Source: CAZXFH01 sp964640055 | GTDB lineage: Bacteria; Fidelibacterota; UBA2242; JAFGTP01 | Assembly (NCBI GenBank): GCA_964640055.1 | Contig: CAZXFH010000006.1 | Location: 32,745-96,744, forward strand | Length of the DNA: 64,000 nucleotides | Reading direction: 5' to 3' | Shown: positions 1-8,393 of the stretch, piece by piece | How the letters are laid out: every line of letters begins with the position of its first letter | Position numbering within the stretch: position 1 is the first letter of the stretch | The notes under the pieces: generated by a model | The model's database searches: none | What the model was told of the DNA's origin: nothing | The model's input: only the letters and a program-made list of their open reading frames with translations | Made by a program: the position numbers and the translations under genes

Positions 1-175
1 TGGCTTTTCGATATATTTCCACTGTCTTTTTGATTTTATCGACATATATGCGGCAATTGGGGCAATGGTTCAGATGCTGTTTGAGTTCCTGACACGGTTC
101 GGATTCATGGTCCAGACCGATATAGCTACAGACTCTGTTGAACATATCTTTATTTTTATGTTGTTGCTTGCTCAT
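1..175 (-). CDS. Zinc-finger anti-sigma factor (partial, runs off window)
   Basis: Only the first 58 codons are present; the gene continues beyond base 1. Reading from ATG at 175 the peptide is hydrophilic and contains an H-x3-C-x2-C motif (HLNHCPNC, about residues 34-41), which is the core of the zinc-binding anti-sigma domain (ZAS / putative zinc-finger family). Such proteins bind and inhibit the cognate ECF sigma factor in the cytoplasm, often releasing it on redox or envelope stress. The ATG overlaps the sigma stop in an ATGA junction (172-175), implying translational coupling, and an AGAGGG ribosome site precedes it. Whether a membrane segment follows cannot be seen. The family call rests on the motif plus context. 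Confidence 0.75.
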   Translation of the reverse strand, partial: MSKQQHKNKDMFNRVCSYIGLDHESEPCQELKQHLNHCPNCRIYVDKIKKTVEIYRKA

Positions 176-759
176 ACTAAGCCCTCTTGCTTAATATAAC
201 TTTCCAGCTTAGTCTTTAAAAAATTACGTGCCCGCATCAATCTGATCTTGGCATTAGCAATTGTAATTTGTAGAATATTTGCTGTCTCTTCAGTGGATAA
301 TTCATGCAAGTCGCGTAAAATGAAAACCGTGCGGTATTTTTCAGGCAATTCCTTAAGCGCCTGATCCAGTTTTTGACGGAAGTTTTTATTACTGATATGT
401 TTAAAATCGAATTTTGGCCAGTGATGAACTTCATGGCCGTGGATACTTTCAAAATCGGGATTATCAACAGAGACATGGGTATATTTGCGGGGTTTTGACT
501 GTAATTTGCGCAGACCCGTATTAATGGCAATGCGATACAACCAGGTATAAAAAGATGATTGGCTCTTGAATTGCTGGATGTTTTTCACTACGGTTAGAAA
601 GGTTTGTTGTAACATATCTTCTGCATCTTGTTCCTGCCCAAGTAAGCGGAGACCTAAGTGATAAATACGATTTTGATATTTCGTTACCAGGTGTGCCAAA
701 GCATTACTGTCTCCTGCTTGTGCCCGGCGAACAATCTCTTTTTCTGAGTTTTCTTGCAT
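172..759 (-). CDS. ECF-family RNA polymerase sigma factor
   Basis: About 195 residues with the two-domain layout of sigma-70 family ECF factors. An N-terminal region 2 is rich in acidic/aromatic contacts (LLGQEQDAEDMLQQTF, then FYTWLYRIAIN), and a C-terminal region 4 helix-turn-helix follows (ALKELPEKYRTVFILRD, then LSTEETANILQI). It would direct core RNA polymerase to a stress or envelope regulon and be held by the anti-sigma factor encoded just downstream. The start is uncertain: I chose ATG at 759 because it begins directly before the conserved helix. A TTG at 801 would add 14 residues that do not look sigma-like. Neither start has a strong ribosome site. Confidence 0.88.
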   Translation of the reverse strand: MQENSEKEIVRRAQAGDSNALAHLVTKYQNRIYHLGLRLLGQEQDAEDMLQQTFLTVVKNIQQFKSQSSFYTWLYRIAINTGLRKLQSKPRKYTHVSVDNPDFESIHGHEVHHWPKFDFKHISNKNFRQKLDQALKELPEKYRTVFILRDLHELSTEETANILQITIANAKIRLMRARNFLKTKLESYIKQEGLV

Positions 760-880
760 AACATTGGAAGTTATGTGCTGGCACGGAAAAATAAAACTCA
801 ATTTTCATATGGATTGATTTGCTCCGAATATCTGGCAACATATTGAATTATTGACCTCTTATCCAAGCTACGTATAATTC

Positions 881-1528
881 TTAATCAGTAAGGCTTTTTA
901 TGATTTTATCAATGACCATTTCATCGGGCACAGAGCCCTCTAGACTGTGCTTTTCATTGATTATGGTTCGCGGCACCCCGCGCACGGAATATTTTTGGGC
1001 CAACTGGGGAAACTCAGTGGCTTCCACCATATCGGCCGTGATATTTTTATTAGCCATTGTCAGCCGGTGGGCGGTTCTGACAGCCGACGGACAATAGGGG
1101 CAAGTGGGAGTAACAAAAACCTGCAGGTGCACATCTTTGTCAATATTTTTGATCTTTGAGAGTTGATCTTTAGTAAAACCATGCTGGCTCTTGGAAATAT
1201 CCATAATGTCTTCCAGTAGCGAGGTAAACTCATAGCCGGACGGAATTCCGAAAAATCGGATGCGGGTATCCTGGCCGGATTCGTCCACCAGAACAATGGC
1301 GGGAATTTTATCGACTTCGTATTGTGCAGCCATATCCTTATCTGTCTCCAGATTATATACTGCCAGTGAGAGTTGTTCAGATAGTGCGACCAGTTCTTCC
1401 AGCAGCTCCCGGGTTTCCCGGCAATACTGACATTCGAATTGCTGTGTAAAAAGGACCAATTTCACCGCTTTTTGTAGATCCTGTAACTCATTGTTTACGA
1501 ACTCTTTGTCTTCTTCATTTAAGAACAT
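881..1528 (-). CDS. Protein disulfide oxidoreductase, tandem thioredoxin fold (PDO/glutaredoxin-like)
   Basis: A 215-residue protein made of two thioredoxin-fold units, each with its own CxxC: CQYC at 33-36 and CPYC at 143-146. Cis-proline loops follow (KIPA near 74-77, GVPRT in the second half). This is the architecture of the PDO family, best known from hyperthermophilic archaea and some thermophilic bacteria, where it makes or isomerises cytosolic disulfides and can couple to thioredoxin reductase. There is no signal peptide, so it should be cytoplasmic. An AGGAGGA ribosome site lies 7-8 bases before ATG at 1528. It sits upstream of and co-directional with the ECF sigma gene, which suggests a redox link but does not prove one. 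Confidence 0.88.
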   Translation of the reverse strand: MFLNEEDKEFVNNELQDLQKAVKLVLFTQQFECQYCRETRELLEELVALSEQLSLAVYNLETDKDMAAQYEVDKIPAIVLVDESGQDTRIRFFGIPSGYEFTSLLEDIMDISKSQHGFTKDQLSKIKNIDKDVHLQVFVTPTCPYCPSAVRTAHRLTMANKNITADMVEATEFPQLAQKYSVRGVPRTIINEKHSLEGSVPDEMVIDKIIKSLTD

Positions 1529-1728
1529 ATATTCTATCCTCCTGTTTATTTCATTTAGATAGGATAAAACAGTTGAGGTTACACCGCTGTGCGGTTTTAT
1601 TAAGCAAGGAGTCAGATGAATAGATTCTGATAAAAATATTGGTGTGGACCAGACTTGAAATACTTGTGTTTGGGTGGGCCTTGCTATTAGACCACTGCAA
1701 AAGGGTTGTTATCATCTACTCTGGGAGG

Positions 1729-3069
1729 TTATTTTTTATCCTTGGCAGATGATGAGTCGTAGCGCTCCGGCCAGCATTTTTTCAGATAGTCTTTCAGTCG
1801 GGTTTCGCGTCCCAAACGGGTGGGTTGATAAAAGGAGTGGGCTGATATATCTTTGGGGAAATAATTTTCTTTGACAAAATGGCCCTCAAAGTCATGGGGA
1901 TATCGGTAGCCTTGTCCGTATTTGAAAGAGTCCATTAACTTAGTCGGTGCATTTCTGAGGTGTAATGGCACATCCGGAATGGTGCCTTCCTTGAACATTT
2001 TCTGGGCTTTGCGTAATCCCAGATAAGAAGCATTGCTTTTGGGCGAGGAGGCCAGGTAGGTGGTTACCTGAGCTAAAAGGATTTCCCCCTCAGGTAATCC
2101 AATGGAATGTACGGCTTGAAAACCGGCATTGGCCAGCATAAGGGCTGCAGGATTGGCATTGCCCACATCCTCACTGGCCAGGATGATTAAGCGGCGGGCA
2201 ATAAACAGCGGATCTTCGCCCCCGGCCAGCATCACGCTCAACCAGTATAGCGCTGCATCCGGATCGCTGCCCCGGATACTCTTGATAAAAGCGGATATGG
2301 TATCATAGTGATAATCAGCCTGTTTATCATAGAGTAGATGGCGCTTCTGCAGGGCTTCTTTGAATTGGCGAACATCCAGCGTTATTTTTTCTTGATCCGC
2401 ATCTGTCAAACCCAGGGCGATTTCAAGGGCGTTCAACAGTTTACGGGCGTCGCCATTAACATTGGTTATCAGAAATTGACGGGCTTCTTTGGAAATGATA
2501 ATTTCCTTTTTTTGCAGGATGGGATCTGCCTGCAGGGCTCTGTCCAGGATGGTGTTCAGATTTTCCTTACTGAGATAGTCCAGTTTAAGCACCCGGCAAC
2601 GGGACAGCAGGGGCGGGATGACCTCAAAAGAGGGATTTTCAGTAGTGGCGCCGATCAGGATGATCACGCCCTCTTCCACCGCATGCAGCAGAGCATCCTG
2701 CTGGGCCTTGTTGAAGCGGTGAATTTCATCGATAAACAAAATTGTCGGTATGTTATTCTCCCGGTCGATGCGGCCCTGCGCAATGATTTTACGGACGTCT
2801 TTTACGCCGGAAGAGACCGCATTGAGCTGATAAAATCGGGCTTCAATATGATGAGAGATCAATTTGGCCAGGGTGGTCTTGCCTGAGCCGGGGGGACCCC
2901 AGAGGATCATGGAGAAAATGTGTTTGGTCTTAAAGAATTTGGAGAGAATTTTATTCTTTGCCGCTAGATGCTCCTGGCCCACGAACTCAGCCAACTCTTG
3001 CGGTCGCATGCGTTCTGCTAAGGGCGGAAGCAAAGTCTCTTTTTGATTAGAATTTGTGAATAGTTCCAT
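1729..3069 (-). CDS. rarA: Replication-associated recombination protein A (AAA+ ATPase)
   Basis: A 446-residue AAA+ ATPase of the RarA/MgsA/Mgs1 family, which acts at stalled replication forks together with SSB and RecA. Visible parts are the N-terminal LAERMRPQELAEFVGQEHL signature, Walker A GPPGSGKTT at 58-66, Walker B ILFIDEIHRF at about 109-118 and sensor 1 GATTENPSF. The C-terminal clamp-loader-like tetramerisation half contains ASEDVGNANP and the DPDAALYWL segment typical of the family. Length is normal. It reads away from selA, with a 230-base divergent gap between the two starts. ATG at 3069 precedes a typical short N-terminus; upstream there is a purine-rich GAAAGGATC ribosome site. 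Confidence 0.95.
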   Translation of the reverse strand: MELFTNSNQKETLLPPLAERMRPQELAEFVGQEHLAAKNKILSKFFKTKHIFSMILWGPPGSGKTTLAKLISHHIEARFYQLNAVSSGVKDVRKIIAQGRIDRENNIPTILFIDEIHRFNKAQQDALLHAVEEGVIILIGATTENPSFEVIPPLLSRCRVLKLDYLSKENLNTILDRALQADPILQKKEIIISKEARQFLITNVNGDARKLLNALEIALGLTDADQEKITLDVRQFKEALQKRHLLYDKQADYHYDTISAFIKSIRGSDPDAALYWLSVMLAGGEDPLFIARRLIILASEDVGNANPAALMLANAGFQAVHSIGLPEGEILLAQVTTYLASSPKSNASYLGLRKAQKMFKEGTIPDVPLHLRNAPTKLMDSFKYGQGYRYPHDFEGHFVKENYFPKDISAHSFYQPTRLGRETRLKDYLKKCWPERYDSSSAKDKK

Positions 3070-3212
3070 GGCATAGATCCTTTCGTAAAGACAATTTAGA
3101 ATTAGCCCTCAGGAAATGCAAGTAGTGTGGTAAATTGAGCGACTTATGGATGTCATGATTTTAATAAAAGGAGGGTCACTTCATCCCTGGGTTACCGACT
3201 GCCAAGCCAATC

Positions 3213-3241
3213 TTGAGGGGATAATAAAAAGTATAACATTT
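3213..3241 (+). promoter_or_regulatory. Possible selA promoter (TTGAGG-N17-ACATTT)
   Basis: In the divergent gap between rarA and selA, TTGAGG at 3213-3218 is followed after 17 bases by ACATTT at 3236-3241, about 59 bases before the selA ATG. It resembles the stronger TTGACA-N17-TAnTTT elements before yicC and rpsU. The match is weak and the region is AT-rich, so this is tentative. Confidence 0.2.
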
Positions 3242-3299
3242 TATTAGTTCAGCTACAAATCCCTTGCTTCTTTTTGGCATAAAGTCTTATAATCTCACC

Positions 3300-4712
3300 A
3301 TGAAAAGGAATCCGGCAAAGGGATTGGCTTTATTACCGGCGGTTCAGGCTGTGTTGGAGCAGCTGCCGGATGTTCGGCTTAGGCATGATATACTGGTAGC
3401 GTTGGTACGGCAGGCTCTGGATGCCGCCCGCACAGCGATCACGCGGGAAAGTGTGCATTTTAAAGATAAATCAGGGACTCTGGAATTTGTGGTTAAGCGG
3501 GTCGAATCTAAAATCGAGCGCCTCGTTCAATCCCCCCTGCGCAAGGTGATCAATGGTACCGGGGTAGTGCTGCATACCGGTTTGGGCCGGGCGCCTTTGG
3601 GCCGGGAACTACTGCAATTCTTAACCGAGCTCTTACCCGGTTATGTGAATCTGGAACTGGATATCGCTTCCGGAAAACGGGGCGAGCGGCTGGACTTAAC
3701 GGAGGCGTTACTCTCTTTATTAACCGGAGCGGAAGCGACCGCCCTGGTGAACAACAATGCCGCGGCAGTGCTGCTGGCGCTGAATACATTGGCTCAAGGC
3801 CGGGAAGTGATTGTTTCCCGGGGCCAGCTGATCGAGATCGGCGGCTCCTTCCGCCTGCCCGATGTGATTCTGAAAAGTGGTGCCCGGCTGAAGGAGATCG
3901 GCACCACCAACCGCACGCATTCAGCGGATTACCGGCAGGCTATAACCAATGATACGGCTGCCATCATGCTGGCCCATCCCTCCAATTACCGTATCGAGGG
4001 TTTTGTCAGCATGCCGGCTCTTGCGGAAGTCGTTGAGCTCGCACATCAAGCGGAAATACCCATCATAATGGATTTGGGCAGCGGAGCACTGTTCCCACCG
4101 CAGTCAGCCGGATTGCCGCAGGAGTACGTGGTTTCCGAGATGGTCAGTCAAGGATTCGATCTGATCACTTTTAGCGGTGATAAGTTACTGGGCGGCGGCC
4201 AGGGGGGAATTATCGCAGGTAAAGAACAGTGGATCGACCAGGTACGCCGCAATCCGCTCATGCGGGCTTTGCGCTGTGATAAACTGACCTATGCGGTTTT
4301 TACCTGGGTCCTGAGACGCTATTTAAGTCAGGCAGAGCCGCCGCCGCTGGCCACTTATGACTTGCTGACCGCTTCGCAAGCCACCTTAAAAAAGCGGGCT
4401 GATGATATTATCGCACAGCTTTCCAAACCGGTATGTGAATTTTTTAATTTACGCAGTGTCTCCTCTGTAACCGAAGCCGGCAGTGGTTCCATGCCCACGG
4501 AAACCATGCCCAGTGCTGCTCTGGAATTTACCAGCAGCCGGATATCTGAAGAGGATATTGCCCGCGCATTTCGTTTACATGAACCGTCCATTATCGGTTA
4601 TTTAAAGAAGGCCAAATTCTATATTGATTTAAAGGCCGTCTTTCCGGAAGAATTAAAAATGATCACCGGTGCCATTATGCATATCGGCCGGGCAATGCGC
4701 CAACATAACTGA
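3300..4712 (+). CDS. selA: L-seryl-tRNA(Sec) selenium transferase
   Basis: SelA is a PLP-dependent homodecamer that converts seryl-tRNA(Sec) to selenocysteyl-tRNA(Sec) with selenophosphate. From ATG at 3300 the protein has 470 residues, normal for bacterial SelA. An N-terminal helical domain (LPAVQAVLEQLPD) is followed by the conserved INGTGVVLHTGLGRAPL segment, the VNNNAAAVLLAL loop and the PLP lysine in TFSGDKLLGGGQGG (Lys295). A TTG at 3264 could extend it by 12 residues, but ATG fits the family better; neither has a clear ribosome site. selB follows after 8 bases, so the two are one transcript. No selD or tRNA-Sec gene is recognisable in the window. Confidence 0.96.
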   Translation: MKRNPAKGLALLPAVQAVLEQLPDVRLRHDILVALVRQALDAARTAITRESVHFKDKSGTLEFVVKRVESKIERLVQSPLRKVINGTGVVLHTGLGRAPLGRELLQFLTELLPGYVNLELDIASGKRGERLDLTEALLSLLTGAEATALVNNNAAAVLLALNTLAQGREVIVSRGQLIEIGGSFRLPDVILKSGARLKEIGTTNRTHSADYRQAITNDTAAIMLAHPSNYRIEGFVSMPALAEVVELAHQAEIPIIMDLGSGALFPPQSAGLPQEYVVSEMVSQGFDLITFSGDKLLGGGQGGIIAGKEQWIDQVRRNPLMRALRCDKLTYAVFTWVLRRYLSQAEPPPLATYDLLTASQATLKKRADDIIAQLSKPVCEFFNLRSVSSVTEAGSGSMPTETMPSAALEFTSSRISEEDIARAFRLHEPSIIGYLKKAKFYIDLKAVFPEELKMITGAIMHIGRAMRQHN

Positions 4713-4720
4713 ATCTTTAT

Positions 4721-6598
4721 ATGCAAAGAGCAATCATTATCGGCACGGCCGGTCATATCGATCATGGCAAATCCGCCCTGGTAAAGCAACTCACCGGTAC
4801 GGATCCCGACCGGCTCAGAGAAGAAAAAGAGCGTCAGCTGACCATTGACCTGGGGTTTGCCTTTTTAACCGACCAGATCGCGATCATTGATGTGCCCGGG
4901 CATGAAAAGTTCATCAAGAATATGGTTGCCGGAGCCGCTACAGTTGATCTGGCGCTGCTGGTCATTGCTGCCGATGACGGAGTCATGTCGCAGACAAGGG
5001 AACATCTTGATATCATGGGATTGCTGGATATTCCCACTGGTATAATTGTCATTACCAAAATCGATCTGGCGGAAGCGGAATGGCTGAGATTGGTTGCAGA
5101 GGATGTCAGATGTTTAGTTAAAGGCAGTTTCTTGGAAAAAGCTCCGATTCACCAGGTATCGGCAAAGAGTGGAGTGGGTATTTCTGAATTAAAGGATGAT
5201 TTAATTCGTCTGGCCCGGCGTTTTCAGCGCCGGACCGCTACGGATCTGTTCAGAATGCCGGTGGACCGCTCTTTCACGGTCAAAGGGTTTGGTACGGTGG
5301 TGACCGGTTCAGTGATATCCGGATCTGTATCAGTAGGAAAGCGGGTGGAGCTGCTGCCGGCTAAAAAAGAGGCCGGTGTTCGCCATATGCAGAGCCATCA
5401 GCGGGAGGTGCGGCAAGTGAAAGCCGGTGACCGGGCTGCCATCAACCTAGCCGGTATTGCCAAAGAGGCGGTGCGGCGCGGGGATTATCTCGGCAGCCCC
5501 GGATTTTTTGAAAGCACAGATTTATTAACGGTCTGGGTGCAATTGTTACCGGAGGCAACTTCCCTTGAATTTAATATCCGGGTTAGAATTCATATCGGCA
5601 CCGGGGAAGTTATAGGCCGTTTGCGGCTGATTGGCCGGGACCGGTTAGCGGGCGGGCAAGCCGGTGTGGCCCAATTAAAACTCGATCAGACCCTCTCCGC
5701 CGGTTTCCGGGACCGTTTTATCCTGCGCACCTATTCACCCCTGCATACCATTGGCGGTGGCATGGTGCTGGAGATTACGCCTGAACAGGTCAGGAAAAAG
5801 GATGTGGCTTATGCGCAACACATTGAAGTTTTAAAAGACGCTGATTTAAAAAGTTGTATTGTGTGGCTATTGGAAACGGCGGACTCTCCGCTAATGTCTA
5901 AAATTGGGTCTGCCCGGAAATTTTCCGCTGACCTGCAAGGGGTGACAAATACTCTCCGGGAATTGCAGCAAAATAAGACTGTAAAAAGCGTCAATGATGG
6001 ATATATATTAACAAAACGGCTGGCCGCTTTGAAGGAAACCGTATTACAGCATCTAAGCGCTTTTCACAGGAGCCATCCGCTTAGCCTGGGCATGCACCCC
6101 ACGGAACTGTTCACCCGGCTCCGGGTGGCAGCGCCTCTGCGGGAGTATTTGATCGCCAGCCTGGAGAAAGAGGGTGCCCTCTGCATAAAAGCCGGTAAAA
6201 TCGCGCGCAGGGATTTTCAGGTCCGTCTGAATCTGGAACAAAGCCGGCGGGTGGAAACCCTGGAAAAGCGGATCAGGCAAGCCGGCTTCAGCCCTCCGGA
6301 TACAGGGCAGCTGCAAGCAGAGTTTTCCTGGTCGTCAAAAAATTTTGAGCAGTACCTGGGTTTATTAAAAGAGCAGGGTAAAATTGTGATTCTTGAACAG
6401 GGATTGGTCTTTCATAAAGAAGTTATACGCACGGGCGTGCGTAAAATTCGTGACTTCCTTGAACAAAATCAAAAAGCAGTTGTCAGCACCCTGAAAGATT
6501 TGCTGGGAACCAGCCGTAAGTATGCGCTGCCCCTGCTGAATTATTATGATCAAATCGGTTTGACCATTCGTAAAGGGAATAACCGGTATTTAAAATAA
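4721..6598 (+). CDS. selB: Selenocysteine-specific elongation factor
   Basis: SelB delivers Sec-tRNA to in-frame UGA codons by recognising a SECIS hairpin in the mRNA. The 625-residue product has an EF-Tu-like GTPase domain with G1 GHIDHGKSAL (about 12-21), G3 DVPGHEKFIKNM (about 57-68) and G4 TKIDLA. Two beta-barrel domains follow (DRSFTVKGFGTVVTGSV begins domain 2). The C-terminal third carries the winged-helix domains that bind SECIS RNA, ending in a YALPLLNYYDQIGLT repeat as usual. It lies 8 bases after selA. Together they show that this organism decodes UGA as selenocysteine, or did so recently. The 190 bases to the next gene, which converges on it, hold no clear terminator. Confidence 0.96.
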   Translation: MQRAIIIGTAGHIDHGKSALVKQLTGTDPDRLREEKERQLTIDLGFAFLTDQIAIIDVPGHEKFIKNMVAGAATVDLALLVIAADDGVMSQTREHLDIMGLLDIPTGIIVITKIDLAEAEWLRLVAEDVRCLVKGSFLEKAPIHQVSAKSGVGISELKDDLIRLARRFQRRTATDLFRMPVDRSFTVKGFGTVVTGSVISGSVSVGKRVELLPAKKEAGVRHMQSHQREVRQVKAGDRAAINLAGIAKEAVRRGDYLGSPGFFESTDLLTVWVQLLPEATSLEFNIRVRIHIGTGEVIGRLRLIGRDRLAGGQAGVAQLKLDQTLSAGFRDRFILRTYSPLHTIGGGMVLEITPEQVRKKDVAYAQHIEVLKDADLKSCIVWLLETADSPLMSKIGSARKFSADLQGVTNTLRELQQNKTVKSVNDGYILTKRLAALKETVLQHLSAFHRSHPLSLGMHPTELFTRLRVAAPLREYLIASLEKEGALCIKAGKIARRDFQVRLNLEQSRRVETLEKRIRQAGFSPPDTGQLQAEFSWSSKNFEQYLGLLKEQGKIVILEQGLVFHKEVIRTGVRKIRDFLEQNQKAVVSTLKDLLGTSRKYALPLLNYYDQIGLTIRKGNNRYLK

Positions 6599-6788
6599 TC
6601 CGGACTAAGTAAATTAGATCAATAATTTTTTATGGATACTACACACATTGACCAGAATGATTTTTAAAATTTTCAGCTTTGCATAGGTAATAGGGGGTGC
6701 CAAAAGACAGCAGGAAGGCAGCCCTCCACGGTAATCAGATATGCAGTACGAAAGACTGGGAATGCCGGCGAATATAGTTTCTGGAGCA

Positions 6789-7424
6789 CTACTTTTTCTT
6801 TAAGCTATTATAGAATGTCATTTGGGGCGCACTAATGGAGCCGGCCGATATCAGGGTTTTGAGTCCTTCGTCAACCGACATATTGGATGGGATTACATCG
6901 TCTTTGGGCAGAAATAGCATCCAGCCGGAGGTTGGATTGGGGGTGGTGGGCAGAAAAATATTATAGAAAACAGTGCCGTCCCGGCCTGCGGTCTGTCCGG
7001 TGACAAATCCCATGGACCAGATCCCTCTGCGCGGGTATTCCAGAAAGACCACTTTTTCAAAACCTTCTTTGGAAAGGCTGAAGGCGCTCAATATTTTTTT
7101 ACTGGTATTGTAAACAGTACGCACCAGGGGAATATAGCTGAGCCATTTTTCAAAGAGGCTAAAGAGTTTTCTGCCGATGAAATTGGTGGTAAAGACACCC
7201 AACAGGTAAACCAGGATAATGGCCGTGATAAATCCTAATCCGGGAATTTTAACGCCTAAATATTGCGTTGTTAATAGGTCAATGGCCGGTCCAACAATAC
7301 TGTTAAAGAAATTGATAAACAATTTCAAAACATAGACGGTGATCACGATCGGTATTAGCGATAGAATCCCGGCAATAAATTTATTTCTTAAGGCTGTTTT
7401 TACTTTGCTGTATAATTTTGCCAT
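6789..7424 (-). CDS. DUF502 family inner-membrane protein
   Basis: A 211-residue protein matching the DUF502 family, whose biochemical role is not established. It has two hydrophobic segments, about residues 15-37 (IAGILSLIPIVITVYVLKLF) and 58-82. A conserved cytosolic or peripheral domain follows, with YIPLVRTVYNTSKKI, VVFLEYPRRGIWSMGFVTG and the FLPTTPNPTSGW motif characteristic of this family. It ends in a short Lys tail. An AGGTG ribosome site precedes ATG at 7424. The M55 aminopeptidase gene lies 24 bases upstream on the same strand, so the two are probably co-transcribed from the divergent gap at 8274-8393. Confidence 0.9.
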   Translation of the reverse strand: MAKLYSKVKTALRNKFIAGILSLIPIVITVYVLKLFINFFNSIVGPAIDLLTTQYLGVKIPGLGFITAIILVYLLGVFTTNFIGRKLFSLFEKWLSYIPLVRTVYNTSKKILSAFSLSKEGFEKVVFLEYPRRGIWSMGFVTGQTAGRDGTVFYNIFLPTTPNPTSGWMLFLPKDDVIPSNMSVDEGLKTLISAGSISAPQMTFYNSLKKK

Positions 7425-7448
7425 GCAACACCTAAAGGATTAATATGC

Positions 7449-8273
7449 TTATTTCATTAAATAGTTGTTTGAAGCAATGGAATGAATCGCTACAAAAGCC
7501 CGGTACACCGTGATATAGTCATTATCTGTAAAACGAATGGTCAGATCATCTTTCCGTTTGGTGTATGGAATACGCAGGGCCATATCAATCATCTGCGGCT
7601 CTTTTAAGGTAACATCCAGGGTATAGGGGGTTTTCAGTTTATAGGGCACCACTTCTGTCCGCATCAGTTTATCAACGGCAGACTGATAATTTTGTTTCAC
7701 AATATCCGGATGATACAGTAAACCAGTGGAACGGGAGATGCCCTCTTTGGTGATAACAGTTAAGGTGCCGGTATTCAGGGCCCGGGCTTCCTGGGCAACG
7801 GTATTATCCCCACTGACCAGCAACAAGGGGATGTTTTTAGCGCCACAGAAAGCTGCGTTTAGGGTGGTTTCTCCGGCCCAGACACCGTTGAGTTCCACCC
7901 GTAAAACACTTTCCCCATAGGTATGGGAGAGCACGGAACGGGAGAGACTGGATTTGCCGTGGTAGCCGATAAACATGGCACCGTTGACATCGGAAGCAAT
8001 TCCGGCCATCATGGAATCGGTTTTATGACTACCAGAGATCAATTTGACCTGGGGCGGTAATTCATCAATCGGTAAATTGATCATATCGTCGTGAGAATCA
8101 TTTATAATGAATTCCCTGATCCCCTTTTCTATCAACATATCCAGTAACATACGGATCTCTTTAATCATCATTTTCCGGCCCCACCGATATTCAGATTCTT
8201 CCATATTACGCTGCCGGTTATCGCAAACGCCCATAATACCTTCCAGGTCACAGGATAAATATATTTTTTGCAT
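7449..8273 (-). CDS. M55 family D-aminopeptidase (DppA-like)
   Basis: About 274 residues from ATG at 8273, which is preceded by a strong GGGAGG site six bases away; an upstream in-frame start at 8324 adds 17 residues that are not family-like. Hallmarks of the zinc-dependent M55 D-aminopeptidases are the N-terminal metal motif SCDLEGIMG, REFIINDSHDDMINL, the MFIGYHGKS and SHTYGESV loops and LLLVSGDNTVAQEA. DppA of Bacillus cleaves D-Ala-containing dipeptides, possibly from murein, and forms a decamer; the substrate here is unknown. The protein has no signal peptide. The DUF502 gene follows it directly. Confidence 0.92.
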   Translation of the reverse strand: MQKIYLSCDLEGIMGVCDNRQRNMEESEYRWGRKMMIKEIRMLLDMLIEKGIREFIINDSHDDMINLPIDELPPQVKLISGSHKTDSMMAGIASDVNGAMFIGYHGKSSLSRSVLSHTYGESVLRVELNGVWAGETTLNAAFCGAKNIPLLLVSGDNTVAQEARALNTGTLTVITKEGISRSTGLLYHPDIVKQNYQSAVDKLMRTEVVPYKLKTPYTLDVTLKEPQMIDMALRIPYTKRKDDLTIRFTDNDYITVYRAFVAIHSIASNNYLMK

Positions 8274-8393
8274 AACAACCTCCCGTATTAAACTAAAATT
8301 AGGACTGGTTATGCCGATATTCAAGCATATTATTCCATTTAAACAGTGATTAGCATTTAGAAAAAATAAAATATTTCAGTAGTTTTAACCCTG

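Noticed and set aside
851..878. TTGACC-N16-TATAAT on the plus strand between the sigma and PDO genes
   Set aside because: It is a fair sigma-70 match but points into the 3' end of a minus-strand gene with no plus-strand gene after it. An antisense RNA is possible but nothing else supports it.
1588..1604. Small hairpin ACCGC-TGT-GCGGT followed by TTTATT
   Set aside because: It is oriented to stop plus-strand transcription, but both neighbours (rarA, PDO) are on the minus strand and on that strand there is no T-run after the stem.
3070..3299. Search for tRNA-Sec in the rarA-selA gap
   Set aside because: No GTTCGA-type T-loop, no extended variable arm and no TCA anticodon stem could be drawn.
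6690..6740. GC-rich imperfect stem with GGAAGGCAGCC, resembling the SRP RNA tip or a tRNA-like fold downstream of selB
   Set aside because: The order and spacing of the SRP core (TCAGG, GGAA, AGCAGCC) are not met, there is no TCA anticodon or T-loop, and the stem is mismatched.
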